Origin: AV69 sp963742315
GTDB lineage: Bacteria; Verrucomicrobiota; Verrucomicrobiia; Chthoniobacterales; UBA10450
Direction of reading: 5' to 3'
Length of the DNA: 64,000 bases
Assembly: GCA_963742315.1 (NCBI GenBank)
Contig: CAVULE010000015.1
Coordinates: 124,001 to 188,000 of the forward strand
Numbering within the stretch: position 1 is the stretch's first letter; the number at the start of each line of letters is the position of its first letter. Made by a program: the position numbers and the translations under genes. Below are positions 1 through 9,129 of the stretch, piece by piece. Below the pieces are notes generated by a model. It was given only the letters and a program-made list of their open reading frames with translations, searched no databases and had not been told where the DNA came from.

Positions 1-2
1 AT

Positions 3-608
3 GACCCCGGAGTCAGTCGTGCGATTGCGCGGGCCACCCGCGATGTCTGCACCGGAGAAATTATTCAAACGCAGCGGCGCTTCGACCTGCACCTGGCGGT
101 AGAGGAATATTTTCGGATCATTGAACTAAAAACTGCCACTCTCTTTGCCATCGCGGCCGAACTTGGGGCGAAATTGAATAATGCTCCTGCGCCGCAAGTC
201 GAAGCGCTGGCAAATTTCGGACGACATCTCGGCGCCGCCTATCAGATTTACGATGACTGCATCGATTTGGCGGGGCGTGAGAGCGCAACGGGTAAAACGC
301 TGGGGACCGATTTGCGCAAGGGCAAGATGACGCTGCCAACGTTGCGGCTATTAAACCATGCTTCGGCGATCGAGAAGGAGCGCTATTGCCAGCTCATTCT
401 GGAAGGCGATTACGCTTCGGTCAGTCTTTTGTTAAAAACGACGGCGGCAGCCGCGATGGACGAGTCGCTTGCCAGCGGCGCCGCGCGTTCGCAACAGGCC
501 CGGACGCAACTCGAAGATTTGCCTGAATCGCGCGCCCTCGAATCGCTCCACCTTTTCGCAGACACGATTACGCAGATGCTACAATCGCTTCGCGTGCAAG
601 CGGCCTAA
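3..608 (+). CDS. Polyprenyl (prenyl diphosphate) synthase, 5'-truncated by window edge
   Basis: Trans-prenyl diphosphate synthase, which condenses isopentenyl diphosphate onto an allylic diphosphate to make the side chain of a quinone or similar lipid. The reading frame is open from base 3, so the N-terminal part with the first Asp-rich motif lies outside the window. Visible family signatures are GEIIQTQ followed by an E-L-K-T-A-T-L-F helix, and the second Asp-rich motif YQIYDDCIDLAG (DDxxD) followed by GKTLGTDLRKGKMTLP. These are typical of octaprenyl/heptaprenyl synthases (IspB/HepT type). Chain length cannot be judged from this fragment. radC starts 12 bases downstream on the same strand. 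Confidence 0.9.
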   Translation, partial: DPGVSRAIARATRDVCTGEIIQTQRRFDLHLAVEEYFRIIELKTATLFAIAAELGAKLNNAPAPQVEALANFGRHLGAAYQIYDDCIDLAGRESATGKTLGTDLRKGKMTLPTLRLLNHASAIEKERYCQLILEGDYASVSLLLKTTAAAAMDESLASGAARSQQARTQLEDLPESRALESLHLFADTITQMLQSLRVQAA

Positions 609-620
609 CCAGCGGGCGCG

Positions 621-1316
621 ATGGCGGCGGTCAAAATTCGCGAGCTGCCGGAGGAAGATCGTCCGCGCGAGAAGCTATTAAAGCGCGGAGCCGACGCCCT
701 GACGAATCGTGAACTGATCGCGATTTTGTTGCGGACGGGCGTGCGCGGTAAGAATGCGGTGGAAGTGGGCGGCGAGATTTTGGAGAAATACAAGACGCTG
801 AGTGGCCTTACCCAAACGTCAGCCAGCGAGCTGAGAAAGATTCGTGGCATTGGTTCCGCCAAAGCAGTGCAACTGGCGGCTGCATTCAAGCTCGGCGAAC
901 GAATGGCCAAGGAAAAAATCTCGCGCGAAAAGATCGATTCGCCTGAGTTGGTGAATGAATTTTTCGGCGCGGAAATGCGCACGCTGCAAAAAGAATCGCT
1001 GCGCGTGCTACTGCTCGATACCCGATATCGATTGCTCGAGACGCAAGAGATTTCGCTCGGAAGCGTGAATGAAAGCATTGCTCATCCTCGCGAAGTATTC
1101 AGGCCCGCCCTCCTCGCCGCGGCCTACGCCCTTATCGTTGTGCACAATCACCCATCGGGCGATCCGACTCCAAGCAGTGCCGATCACAGCTTGACCCGCC
1201 GGCTGGCCGAAGCCGCTGAGCTGTTGCAAATCAAACTACTTGATCACGTCATCATCGGTTCGCCAGGAGAAGGCCGGGCGCCTTACTTCAGCTTCAAGGA
1301 AGCAGGTGTGCTTTAA
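621..1316 (+). CDS. radC: RadC family protein (JAB/MPN domain)
   Basis: 231 residues, the usual RadC length. The N-terminal half carries a helix-hairpin-helix-like segment (LRKIRGIGSAKAVQLAAAF). The C-terminal JAB1/MPN-type metalloprotease-like domain has its signature HNHPSGDPTPSSAD near residues 174-187, with the His-x-His and Asp metal ligands intact. RadC was once linked to DNA repair, but its biochemical role is still unsettled. Its TAA stop is followed directly by the ATG of lpxA, so the two are probably co-transcribed. Confidence 0.95.
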   Translation: MAAVKIRELPEEDRPREKLLKRGADALTNRELIAILLRTGVRGKNAVEVGGEILEKYKTLSGLTQTSASELRKIRGIGSAKAVQLAAAFKLGERMAKEKISREKIDSPELVNEFFGAEMRTLQKESLRVLLLDTRYRLLETQEISLGSVNESIAHPREVFRPALLAAAYALIVVHNHPSGDPTPSSADHSLTRRLAEAAELLQIKLLDHVIIGSPGEGRAPYFSFKEAGVL

Positions 1317-2120
1317 ATGATCCACCTGACTGCCATCGTTGACTCGGGCGCGAAGATTGGCGCCAACGTTGAGGTCGGTCCGCACACACTAATCGGGGGC
1401 GAGGTCACGATTGGGGAGAACACGAGCATCGGCGCGAACGCCGTTATCGAAAGCGGGGTTATCATCGGTCATGGTAATCGAATCGGACACGGCACGATTA
1501 TTGGCAGCGCCCCGCAAGATGTTCGTTTTTCGGAAAGAATCCGAAGCCGAGTCGAAATCGGCAATGACAATTTGATTCGTGAATACTGCACCATCCACCG
1601 CGGCACGACGGAAGGGAGCGCGACAAAAATTGGAGATGAAAATTTTCTAATGGTGGGCGTGCACGTTGGGCATAACTGCAATGTTGGAAACAATGTCATT
1701 ATTGCCAACAATGTCTTGCTCGCCGGAAATGTAGAGATTCTGGATCAAGCGTTCGTCGGCGGCGGAACGACCTTTCATCAAAACATGCGCGTTGGCCGGC
1801 TGGTGATGGTGCAAGGTAGCTCCGCCTTTGGAAAAGATTTGCCCCCCTTTACCCTGGCGGCGGAACGAAACCTCGTCTTTGGACTAAACATCATCGGATT
1901 GCGGCGGGCCAAATTTTCCGCAGCACAAAGAGATGAAATCAAACGCGCGTTCAAATTGCTTTACCTGAGCGGACTCAATACGCAACAGGCGCTGGAGAAG
2001 TCACGCGAAACGGAATGGACAGAAGTCGGTCGCGAATTTTTCGATTTCGTTGCCACCGCAATCACGAAGCGCGGAGTTTGTCCGCTGAAGCGCGGCGCCG
2101 AATTGGAGACGCAGACGTAA
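1317..2120 (+). CDS. lpxA: UDP-N-acetylglucosamine O-acyltransferase (LpxA)
   Basis: First enzyme of lipid A biosynthesis. It transfers a 3-hydroxyacyl group from acyl carrier protein to UDP-GlcNAc in the cytoplasm. The 267-aa length matches the family (E. coli 262). The N-terminal two thirds are hexapeptide repeats forming a left-handed beta-helix (IGANVEVGPHTLIGG and onward). GVHVGHNCNVGNN near residue 118 contains the catalytic histidine region, and the C-terminal helical part (LRRAKFSAAQRDEIKRAF) is typical of LpxA. It directly abuts radC. Its presence implies a lipopolysaccharide-bearing outer membrane. Confidence 0.95.
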   Translation: MIHLTAIVDSGAKIGANVEVGPHTLIGGEVTIGENTSIGANAVIESGVIIGHGNRIGHGTIIGSAPQDVRFSERIRSRVEIGNDNLIREYCTIHRGTTEGSATKIGDENFLMVGVHVGHNCNVGNNVIIANNVLLAGNVEILDQAFVGGGTTFHQNMRVGRLVMVQGSSAFGKDLPPFTLAAERNLVFGLNIIGLRRAKFSAAQRDEIKRAFKLLYLSGLNTQQALEKSRETEWTEVGREFFDFVATAITKRGVCPLKRGAELETQT

Positions 2121-2179
2121 TGTAGCCGCCCCGCTCTGCGTGCCGCGGCGAAGCTGGGCGAAGGAGGGTCCGCGCGTGC

Positions 2180-2199
2180 CACGGCAACGGAGTGCCGTG
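2180..2199. repeat. Short hairpin between lpxA and pgeF
   Basis: Inverted repeat CACGGCA / TGCCGTG with a six-base loop, one base beyond the pgeF stop codon and between the convergent lpxA and pgeF genes. It has no T-tract, so it is not a standard intrinsic terminator. It resembles the other short palindromes scattered in intergenic positions of this window. Confidence 0.4.
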
Positions 2200-2200
2200 A

Positions 2201-2851
2201 CTACAACCCCAGCAACGCCAGCATGCGTCCCGTGCGACCTTTTTCGGCCCGATACGAATAGAAGTGCTCGAGATCGCAGGCAGTGCAGACGCCACTGTCG
2301 AAAATTTCCTCGATGCCCGCGTCGCGACATTGTCGGACGATCTCTGCCGCAAAATCAATCTCGTAGTGCGGTGGTCGAATACAGGGACTCAGTTGCACAA
2401 TCAGATCACCAGACTCAATTCCAAAACCTTGCCGCATCGATTCGATCGCGCTCCTAACGACTCCCAAAGCTGTCCCTTTTTTGCCGGAATGAACCAAACC
2501 AATCGCCCGGGCATTCCGGTCGACCAGGTAAACGGCGCAGCAGTCAGCTACGTAAATCCCGAGGCAGACTTCGCGCTGATTGGTAATCAACCCATCGCAA
2601 CCTTCGAAACAGCGATCAGTGGCAGGAACAGAATCGACTCGTGCGATCTTGTCTCCGTGAACCTGGCGCACCGTAATGAATTTTCGATCACCCAAGCCAA
2701 GAATCTGCCGCGCCTGCCGATGCACCTTGTCGAGGTTTTCCAAGACAACCGCTTTGTCATGCGACAGCTCAATTCCCGGAACACGCCCCACGAATCCGTG
2801 ATGAGAGCCTACACGCTCCAGCGCGGGAAATGTTTCGAGCGGCAGCTGCAT
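2201..2851 (-). CDS. pgeF: PgeF / YfiH family (laccase-domain, DUF152) protein
   Basis: 216-aa member of the YfiH/YlmD/LACC1 family, variously described as a purine nucleoside-processing enzyme or a peptidoglycan editing factor. The zinc-binding triad is visible: His in RQVHGDKI (about residue 65), Cys in VADCCAVYLVD (about 105) and His in GLVHSGKKGT (about 121). The spacing matches E. coli YfiH. The usual HAGWRGT motif is replaced by HSGKKGT, a moderate divergence. The gene is convergent with lpxA and lies about 90 bases after the tolC-like gene on the same strand. Confidence 0.85.
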   Translation of the reverse strand: MQLPLETFPALERVGSHHGFVGRVPGIELSHDKAVVLENLDKVHRQARQILGLGDRKFITVRQVHGDKIARVDSVPATDRCFEGCDGLITNQREVCLGIYVADCCAVYLVDRNARAIGLVHSGKKGTALGVVRSAIESMRQGFGIESGDLIVQLSPCIRPPHYEIDFAAEIVRQCRDAGIEEIFDSGVCTACDLEHFYSYRAEKGRTGRMLALLGL

Positions 2852-2940
2852 TACGGAATCCCCAATCCCAAATTAGGTTCACACGCCAGATTTTAAAACA
2901 TGCGGTAGGCAAAGGGGCGCGTGGATTAGATGACTAAAGG

Positions 2941-4569
2941 TTATTTGGATGTGGGAGTGGCCCTGCCATTTGGTAATACGCCAGGGGCCGAACCTTTTTT
3001 ATGTTCGCCCACGGCGTCCGTCCCACTGCTTGTATCATAGGTCTTCGATCGCGTCGCACGTGGCGCCAGATTGTCGAACGACTCGGTATAGGTACTCTGC
3101 GCGCCCGTGGCCCGGTCGAATTCTGCGAGGGACGAATTGTAGCCGAAAAGCGCTTGCAATTGCGTCGATTGCGCCGTGAGCAACTGGACCTGGGCATTGA
3201 GGACATCCAACTGCACCCCTGCTCCAGCGTCGAGCCGGGCTTTGGCGAGGCGTAGCGCTTCCTCAGCTAGTCCCACGTTCTTCTCCTGGCTCTTAATAAG
3301 TTCCATGTTCTGCTGCAAATTTGAATACGCCGTCTGCACTTCCAGCTCAACCTGCCGAGCGTCATCCGCGTACGTGAATTCCGCCTCCGAAAGGAGCGCA
3401 CGCTGTTGTTTGACCTGGCCATATATCTGGCCACTGTCCCAAATCGGCAGGCTGCCCTGGACCTGGGCGATCCAACCTTTTGAAATATCGTGCCAGCTCG
3501 AGTTTGTCGGCGAGCTGACCCATTCGCCGCCGCCGCTACTGGTGAAAGTTGGGAGCCACTGGCCGGCCGCCGCGCGCAGTTGCTGTCTCTGGTTCAAGAC
3601 GTTTGCCCGCGCCTGTTTGAGAAACGGCCGCCGTTGTTTTCCAAGCTCAATCGCATCGGCAAGAGCGATGGTGCGCGGGACGTACGGCATTTCGCCTATT
3701 ACTTCGAGCGGCGGGTTTTCACCGCGTCGTGGTTGAAAATCGAGCCCAAGGGTCTTGGCCAGAGTAAGCTGCGATATTCGATAGTTGTTTTGCGCGGTGA
3801 TTAATAGCGGAAGTTGGTTGTAGTAAGCGACTTCCGCCTGCAACACGTTAAATCGTGGAACTGTTCCCGCTTCAAAGCGATTTTGCTGGTCCTTCAGTTG
3901 GCTGTCCAGCAAGTTCACCGATTCCTCCTGAACTTTAATGAGCTCTCGGTTGACCACTATCTGGTAGAATTGCGTTTTCACAGTCGCGATGAGTTGGTCC
4001 AGAATATTGCGGAATCCGAAATAGGCGCTGTCTCGCTGAAAGAAGGTACCGCGAATCGACGGCCAAGTGGTGCCGTTAAAGATCAGCTGTGTCCCAATAA
4101 CGCTGATGGCGTAGGAAACATCGCTCTCTGAGATATTGGTAATATTCGAAGTCGCCGATCGGGCGGCCAAGGCAGGACTTGCGACATCCCTGACCTGCGA
4201 CGACTGTGACTCAAAAAGCGATGCCGCTGCGCCCGCGGGCGTGCTACCGGGCGTTGTACCGGTTCCGGTCGTTGTATTTCCAAATATCCGGGCGCCAATC
4301 AAGTTCGGATCAGTCCAGTCAAAATTCCCGCTTGCGTTGATGTGCGGTAGCATCTCGGCCCTGATCTGAATGATCACGCCTTGCGTTCGTTTAATCTCTT
4401 GTTCCGCGATGAGGAGAGTCGGATTGCGTTGGAGCGCGGTCAGGATCGCTTCATTCAACGTAAATCTTCGCGGCGCGCTGCTATCCGTTGCGACCACCCT
4501 TTCCCCCCCATTGGCCTGCACCGCCAGAAGCATAACTGCACTCAATGCGACGCGGCTAAGACGATTCAT
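2941..4569 (-). CDS. TolC-family outer membrane efflux protein
   Basis: 542 aa with an N-terminal signal peptide (MNRLSRVALSAVMLLAVQANG). Two outer-membrane-efflux repeats with long alpha-helical coiled segments follow, for example RLAKARLDAGAGVQLDVLNAQ and DQQNRFEAGTVPRFNVLQAE. The hallmark F-x-A-G-x-x-x-x-x-x-V-L-x-A-x motif occurs in both halves. It would form the outer-membrane duct of a type I secretion or RND/MFP efflux pump. No membrane-fusion protein or pump gene is adjacent, so the partner must be elsewhere. It lies 67 bases downstream of a MarR regulator on the same strand and is plausibly regulated by it. Confidence 0.92.
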   Translation of the reverse strand: MNRLSRVALSAVMLLAVQANGGERVVATDSSAPRRFTLNEAILTALQRNPTLLIAEQEIKRTQGVIIQIRAEMLPHINASGNFDWTDPNLIGARIFGNTTTGTGTTPGSTPAGAAASLFESQSSQVRDVASPALAARSATSNITNISESDVSYAISVIGTQLIFNGTTWPSIRGTFFQRDSAYFGFRNILDQLIATVKTQFYQIVVNRELIKVQEESVNLLDSQLKDQQNRFEAGTVPRFNVLQAEVAYYNQLPLLITAQNNYRISQLTLAKTLGLDFQPRRGENPPLEVIGEMPYVPRTIALADAIELGKQRRPFLKQARANVLNQRQQLRAAAGQWLPTFTSSGGGEWVSSPTNSSWHDISKGWIAQVQGSLPIWDSGQIYGQVKQQRALLSEAEFTYADDARQVELEVQTAYSNLQQNMELIKSQEKNVGLAEEALRLAKARLDAGAGVQLDVLNAQVQLLTAQSTQLQALFGYNSSLAEFDRATGAQSTYTESFDNLAPRATRSKTYDTSSGTDAVGEHKKGSAPGVLPNGRATPTSK

Positions 4570-4636
4570 TGGTATGCTTTTAGAAAAGGTTTTCCCCTAG
4601 GAAAAGCGCGAAGTTAATGCCAGACGCAGGTATTAG

Positions 4637-5179
4637 TTAACACTCCCAGCGGTTGTTGGAAGAATGTTTTGCCTGGCAGAAGTCATAAATTTTACTGTAA
4701 ATTTGCAGCCAGGCCTTGTTTTCCGATGGCGTCAGGTGCGCCATCAACTTCATCAGATTCGCCATCATCTCCTCCCGGATCCGCCGCACCAGCGCTGAAC
4801 CCATCGAAGTGATGCAGACCATCACTTTTCGTCGATCCTGCGCCCCGGATGCGCGCGTGACATAGCCGAGATTCTCCAGTCGCGCCACCAGTCCGCTCGC
4901 CGCCGCCGTGGTGTGCCCCATCTTTTGTGCAATTGCAGACATCGTTAGCACCTCTTTCTGATCGAGCGCGGCCAGAAGGAAATATTGGGAGAAGGAAACG
5001 TTACCGGGAGCGAGTTCCTTGCAGAGGTGCAGGAGAAAACAACGCTGCATTTCCATAATAATATGGGAAAGCCGTTCCGCATCGGCTCGAAATTGTGCCG
5101 TAGTCGGTTCGGCCAGCGTTGCTTCCAATTTCACCGCGGTAAAACTAGGGGGCGAGATGAACGTGTCAACGGCCGGCAT
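4637..5179 (-). CDS. MarR family transcriptional regulator
   Basis: 180-aa winged helix-turn-helix regulator. The central part shows the MarR pattern: LTMSAIAQKMGHTTAAASGLVARLENLGYVTR as the recognition helix region, then the wing AQDRRKVMVCIT. An N-terminal extension of about 40 residues precedes the core, and internal starts are possible. It sits 6 bases after the stop of moeA and 67 bases before the TolC-like gene, all on the minus strand. This suggests a moeA-marR-tolC transcript in which MarR controls efflux. The effector is unknown. Confidence 0.88.
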   Translation of the reverse strand: MPAVDTFISPPSFTAVKLEATLAEPTTAQFRADAERLSHIIMEMQRCFLLHLCKELAPGNVSFSQYFLLAALDQKEVLTMSAIAQKMGHTTAAASGLVARLENLGYVTRASGAQDRRKVMVCITSMGSALVRRIREEMMANLMKLMAHLTPSENKAWLQIYSKIYDFCQAKHSSNNRWEC

Positions 5180-5185
5180 CGTAAT

Positions 5186-6385
5186 TTAACGGATTAACAA
5201 GACTTCGACTTCGCTGCCAGCGCTTAGCTTCTCTCCCGGCGGAACTCGGAGCAAGGCGTTAGACCGAGCAAGTCCAAAAAGGGCATGCGATTCCTGACGT
5301 CCAATCACGGTAAAGCGCGTGCCGCTCAATTCGCCTCGAAAATAATGAGGCCGCGTTTCGTCGCCCCTAACTTCGTGGGTCAGACAAGCGCTTGTCCGAG
5401 GCAAAGTGAGAGCATCGCCCGTCGCCCCCATCATCCGTAACAAGGCGGGACGCACGAATGTCAGAAAGGTGACGAAGGCGGAGACCGGATTTCCAGGAAG
5501 CCCGAAAATCAGGCAGCGGTCGCGTTTGCCGAACAAAAAGGGTTTGCCGGGTTTTACCGCCACGCGCCAGAGGTCGATCTCCGCGCCGATCTCGCGCAAC
5601 GCTTCGCGCACCAGATCATGCTCCCCTACTGAAACACCACCGCTGATGATCAGAGCATCATATTGCAAAGCATCTCGCAATGTCGTGCAAAGAGTATCGA
5701 AGTTGTCGAGACAGTGCCTTTGCATCGTCACCTGCGCGCCTGTTCTCGCTGCAAGTGCATCAAGCATCACCCGGTTACTGTCAAAAATTTCGCCAACCCG
5801 TGGTTGTTTCCTCGGTCCCGCCAGCTCGTCCCCAGTCGTTACGATCGCCACCCGTGCACGCCCACCTACACTGACCGATTCAATTCCTTGTGAAGCAAGC
5901 AAACCAAGCCTCGCCGGGAGCAGTCGATCGCCTCGCTTTAAAATTTGCTGTCCGATAGCAAGATCGGCCCCGGCTTTGCGGACGAAATCGCCCACCGGAA
6001 TTTGTGCGGCGCGGATCAAAACAAAATCGCCTTCACGCTCTGTTTCTTCCTGCATCACGACCGCATCAGCCCCGGTTGGAATGGGCGCGCCGGTAAAAAT
6101 ACGGACCGCTTCAGACGCCGAGAGCGATAGATTTTTCGAAGGACCAGCTGGTTGTTCCCCGACGATTTTCAGCCGGGCATTTCTTCCTGCTGATCCTGCC
6201 ACGACCGCGTAACCATCCATCGCCGAATTGTCGAAAGGTGGCAGCGGGATTGTCGCGAAGAGATCTGTCGCAGCGAAACGATCAAGCGCGTCGCCTAACG
6301 GGACTTCAGTTGCCGGCAATGGGGCGATTGCCGAGAGAATTTTCGCGTGTGCCTCCTTTTCGCTGATCACGAGAAAACCATTCAA
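5186..6385 (-). CDS. moeA: Molybdopterin molybdenumtransferase MoeA
   Basis: 399 aa, the usual MoeA length. MoeA inserts molybdate into adenylylated molybdopterin in the last step of Mo-cofactor synthesis. Signatures include PPFDNSAMDGYAV near residue 50, TGAPIPTGADAVVMQEET, the MoCF-fold DSNRVMLDAL with ISGGVSVGEHDLV, and KPGKPFLFG...FGLPGNPVSAFVTF near the C-terminal domain. First in the moeA-marR-tolC run. Other Mo-cofactor genes (mobA, fdhD, MOSC) lie 11-14 kb away in this window. Confidence 0.95.
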   Translation of the reverse strand: MNGFLVISEKEAHAKILSAIAPLPATEVPLGDALDRFAATDLFATIPLPPFDNSAMDGYAVVAGSAGRNARLKIVGEQPAGPSKNLSLSASEAVRIFTGAPIPTGADAVVMQEETEREGDFVLIRAAQIPVGDFVRKAGADLAIGQQILKRGDRLLPARLGLLASQGIESVSVGGRARVAIVTTGDELAGPRKQPRVGEIFDSNRVMLDALAARTGAQVTMQRHCLDNFDTLCTTLRDALQYDALIISGGVSVGEHDLVREALREIGAEIDLWRVAVKPGKPFLFGKRDRCLIFGLPGNPVSAFVTFLTFVRPALLRMMGATGDALTLPRTSACLTHEVRGDETRPHYFRGELSGTRFTVIGRQESHALFGLARSNALLRVPPGEKLSAGSEVEVLLIR

Positions 6386-6464
6386 TCAGCAATCAACAAT
6401 CAGCAATCTGCATTTACCATATTGGCAATCGCTGATTACTCGTCATATTCTCGCGACCGAATTT

Positions 6465-6552
6465 GGTGAGGTGGCTGAGTGGTCGAAAGCAGCGCTTTGC
6501 TAAAGCGCCGTACCCCAAAAGGGTACCGAGGGTTCGAATCCCTCCCTCACCG
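6465..6552 (+). tRNA. tRNA-Ser (anticodon GCU)
   Basis: 88-nt class II tRNA. The acceptor arms GGTGAGG (6465-6471) and CCTCACC (6545-6551) pair perfectly, with discriminator G at 6552. The D-arm is GCTGAGTGGTCGAAAGC and the anticodon loop TTGCTAA gives GCT, reading AGC/AGU. The long variable arm has the stem GTACC / GGTAC, and the T-arm contains GGTTCGAATCC. The 3' CCA is not encoded. Confidence 0.97.
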
Positions 6553-6661
6553 TTTTACACGAACCGGGTAATGAACATGTCGGCGCAGGTTCATGGTCAG
6601 GTTGAGCAGGAAATTAAAACGGGCGCGAGTAGGTAGATTTCAGGTCCGACCTTGCAATAGT

Positions 6662-7459
6662 ATGGCGGCAGGGATGGACGAGCAGAGCGACAAAGAGATT
6701 GCCAGCAAGAAACAGCGAGATCAGATGCTGAAACTCGTCGCGAAAGGCTTTTACAACGAACTCATTAACTACGGTGTTGGCCAGCCAGAGGTCATCAGGG
6801 TCGCTTCGCACCTGCTCGACAATCTGCTGGCGAAGGGAAAGAGACCTGACAAAGACGTCGGATATTATAACGGAATCTTTACGCTGGCGTCGGTGAGAGA
6901 CGAATGGGCGGAGCGCAAGCAGCTCGCCGTCCAACACGTGGCGCTTCGTCCGCTGCAAAAGCAGGTGGTAAACAAGGTCGGCGACTGGCTCAAAGACCGG
7001 GCCGTGCGCGAAAGCTTTGTCCCAGCGTTTCCAGAAAATAAAAGCAAGCTACAAGAGTATTTTACTTCACCAACGCGAGAATATTTCAGCATCGACTACA
7101 ACAACGAAACGGTGGGAATTATCGGCGGCGAGAATATTGACACGACGGCGGGCAAACTGGAGATGAAAAAGCTGGTAGGCGAATCTGGCTTACAGGGTAA
7201 AGGAATCGGAAAGCGAGCGACCTTCGGCTTTCTTTACTATGCGTTTATAATCCGGAACCTGAACAAGGTTTACATTCACTCGCGTGACATCAACATTCGC
7301 AACATCAATCTGAACAGCCGATTTGGTTTCGAAGTCGAAGGAGTCTTTCTCGACGACATCACAGTTGGCGACAAACGCCAGGATGTTGTCCGCATGGCTT
7401 TGTTCAAGCCGCTCTGGCTGCAAATCTTTTCACCTGGGGTTGAGCGAGCCATTCAGTGA
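6662..7459 (+). CDS. GNAT-fold N-acetyltransferase with unassigned N-terminal region
   Basis: 265 aa from the ATG at 6662; a longer in-frame start at 6593 gives a basic, unlikely-looking extension. The C-terminal half looks like a GNAT acetyltransferase: strand FSIDYNNETVGIIGG, acetyl-CoA-binding loop GLQGKGIGKRATFGFLYYAF (Q/R-x-x-G-x-G/A type) and final NSRFGFEVEGVFLDD. This resembles small-molecule acetyltransferases such as those acting on sugars or amino acids. The first 120 residues (helical, rich in charged residues) match nothing I recognise. The substrate is unknown. It follows the tRNA-Ser gene by 110 bases. Confidence 0.65.
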   Translation: MAAGMDEQSDKEIASKKQRDQMLKLVAKGFYNELINYGVGQPEVIRVASHLLDNLLAKGKRPDKDVGYYNGIFTLASVRDEWAERKQLAVQHVALRPLQKQVVNKVGDWLKDRAVRESFVPAFPENKSKLQEYFTSPTREYFSIDYNNETVGIIGGENIDTTAGKLEMKKLVGESGLQGKGIGKRATFGFLYYAFIIRNLNKVYIHSRDINIRNINLNSRFGFEVEGVFLDDITVGDKRQDVVRMALFKPLWLQIFSPGVERAIQ

Positions 7460-7584
7460 AGCTCGCCTTAACTCAGAGTTCCTGATGTTCCCGGTCCGGC
7501 TTATCGGCGCTCACCTGCGCCTTGTCATTCCGAAGGAAGTCGAGGAATCTTTAGTCTTTAGACGATGTCTCGACTTCATCCGAC

Positions 7585-9042
7585 ATGACAAAAACGCCTG
7601 AGAAAATTCAAAACTTCATCGACGGCCAGTTCGTCGAGCCGCTCGGTGGGCGATATTTAGACAATGTCGAGCCCGCAACCGGGAAGGCATATTCGCAGGT
7701 AGCGGACAGCGATGCGCGCGATGTTGATCTCGCCGTGGCTGCGGCAGAGAAAGCGTTTATAGAATGGTCGCGGACCTCCGGTGCGGACCGGTCGCGCATT
7801 CTCTTGCGCATTGCCGATTTTATCGAGCGTGATCTGGAGAAGCTCGCTCGCGCCGAGTCGATCGATACCGGCAAACCAATCTCGCTCGCGCGCACGCTGG
7901 ACATTCCGAGAGCCGCCAGCAATTTTCGTTTTTTCGCAACCGCAATTCTCCACACCGAATCGGAAGCCCACATTACCGATAACGTCGCGTTCAATTACAC
8001 GCTTCGTCAGCCGCGCGGCATCGCGGGATTAATTTCGCCATGGAACCTGCCGCTTTACTTGTTGAGTTGGAAAATCGCGCCCGCCATCGCGGTCGGAAAC
8101 AGCGCCATCGCGAAACCAAGCGAGCTAACCCCGATGACCGCGTTTTTGCTTTGCGAACTTTGCCGCGAAGCTGGCCTGCCAAACGGCGTGCTTAATGTTG
8201 TGCACGGCACCGGACCGAACGTCGGCGCGGCAATTACGGCCCATCCAAAGATCGGCACCATCTCGTTCACTGGCGGGACGGTGACAGGACGCAAGGTAGC
8301 CGAAGCGGGCGCGCCCTTATTTAAAAAAATTTCACTCGAGCTCGGCGGAAAAAATCCAAACATTATCTTCGCCGACGCCGAACTTGACGCCGCCATCGCC
8401 GGCAGTGTGCGCTCATCATTCGCAAATCAAGGCCAGGTTTGTCTCTGCGGCTCGCGCGTCTTTGTTGAACGATCGGCCTACGATGATTTCGTAAACCGCT
8501 TTCTCGACAAGGCCTCAAAGCTGAAAGGCGGGGATCCACTCGACGAGAAAACAGAGCAAGGCGCGATCGTGAGCCAGGCGCAGCTCGATAAGGTGAAGTT
8601 CTATGTCGATCTTGCACAGAAAGAAGGCGGCAAGATCGCGCTCGGCGGCGCGGCGCCGAAGTTGATCAACGAACGTTGTCAGTCGGGTTATTTCTTCCAG
8701 CCGACAGTCATCACCGATTTACCCGTCTCCTGTCGCACGAACCGTGAAGAAATCTTCGGCCCGGTCGTTACAATCACGCCGTTCGACAACGAAGAAGAAG
8801 TGATCGGTTACGCTAACGACACTGATTACGGCCTGGCCTCAAGCGTTTGGACGCAAAACCTGAATCGCGCCCACCGCGTCGCCGAAAAAATTCACACCGG
8901 CACCGTCTGGGTAAACTGCTGGCTGGTGCGCGACCTGCGGGTCCCCTTCGGGGGGATGAAGCAAAGCGGTGTCGGCCGCGAAGGCGGCGAGGAGGCTCTT
9001 CGATTTTTCACTGAGCCCAAGAACGTTTGCATCGCAAAGTAG
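7585..9042 (+). CDS. 2-aminomuconic 6-semialdehyde dehydrogenase (ALDH family)
   Basis: 485-aa NAD-dependent aldehyde dehydrogenase. Visible motifs are the cofactor site ISPWNLPLYLLSWKIAPA, KPSELTP, SFTGGT, the general-base Glu in LELGGKNPNI and the catalytic Cys in NQGQVCLCGSRVF. The C-L-C-x-S/G-R around the catalytic Cys is characteristic of the ALDH8 / 2-hydroxymuconic or 2-aminomuconic semialdehyde dehydrogenase group. Kynurenine-pathway genes downstream (RidA-type deaminase, KynU, KMO, TDO, ACMSD, HAAO) make aminomuconate semialdehyde to 2-aminomuconate the most likely reaction. The 2-hydroxymuconate substrate cannot be excluded from sequence alone. Confidence 0.88.
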   Translation: MTKTPEKIQNFIDGQFVEPLGGRYLDNVEPATGKAYSQVADSDARDVDLAVAAAEKAFIEWSRTSGADRSRILLRIADFIERDLEKLARAESIDTGKPISLARTLDIPRAASNFRFFATAILHTESEAHITDNVAFNYTLRQPRGIAGLISPWNLPLYLLSWKIAPAIAVGNSAIAKPSELTPMTAFLLCELCREAGLPNGVLNVVHGTGPNVGAAITAHPKIGTISFTGGTVTGRKVAEAGAPLFKKISLELGGKNPNIIFADAELDAAIAGSVRSSFANQGQVCLCGSRVFVERSAYDDFVNRFLDKASKLKGGDPLDEKTEQGAIVSQAQLDKVKFYVDLAQKEGGKIALGGAAPKLINERCQSGYFFQPTVITDLPVSCRTNREEIFGPVVTITPFDNEEEVIGYANDTDYGLASSVWTQNLNRAHRVAEKIHTGTVWVNCWLVRDLRVPFGGMKQSGVGREGGEEALRFFTEPKNVCIAK

Positions 9043-9099
9043 ACGGATGGTGCGAAGCGAAGAATTCTTGGCTTTGGCGTCTCGCCTCAGCTGGAGATG

Positions 9100-9129
9100 A
9101 ACTTGACGGCTTTAAGCCGTCAAGTTTTT
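9100..9129 (+). terminator. Perfect 11-bp-stem hairpin with T-tract
   Basis: Inverted repeat AACTTGACGGC / GCCGTCAAGTT around a five-base loop, followed by TTTTT. It lies downstream of the aldehyde dehydrogenase and overlaps the last codons of the convergent ada gene. The stem and T-run fit an intrinsic terminator for the plus-strand gene. The same 27-bp palindrome recurs at 51487-51513 without a T-tract, so it is also a dispersed repeat. Confidence 0.7.

Noticed and set aside
5406..6212. 268-codon plus-strand open frame inside moeA
   Set aside because: Antisense to a clearly recognisable moeA and rich in Arg/Ser/Pro as expected of a shadow frame.
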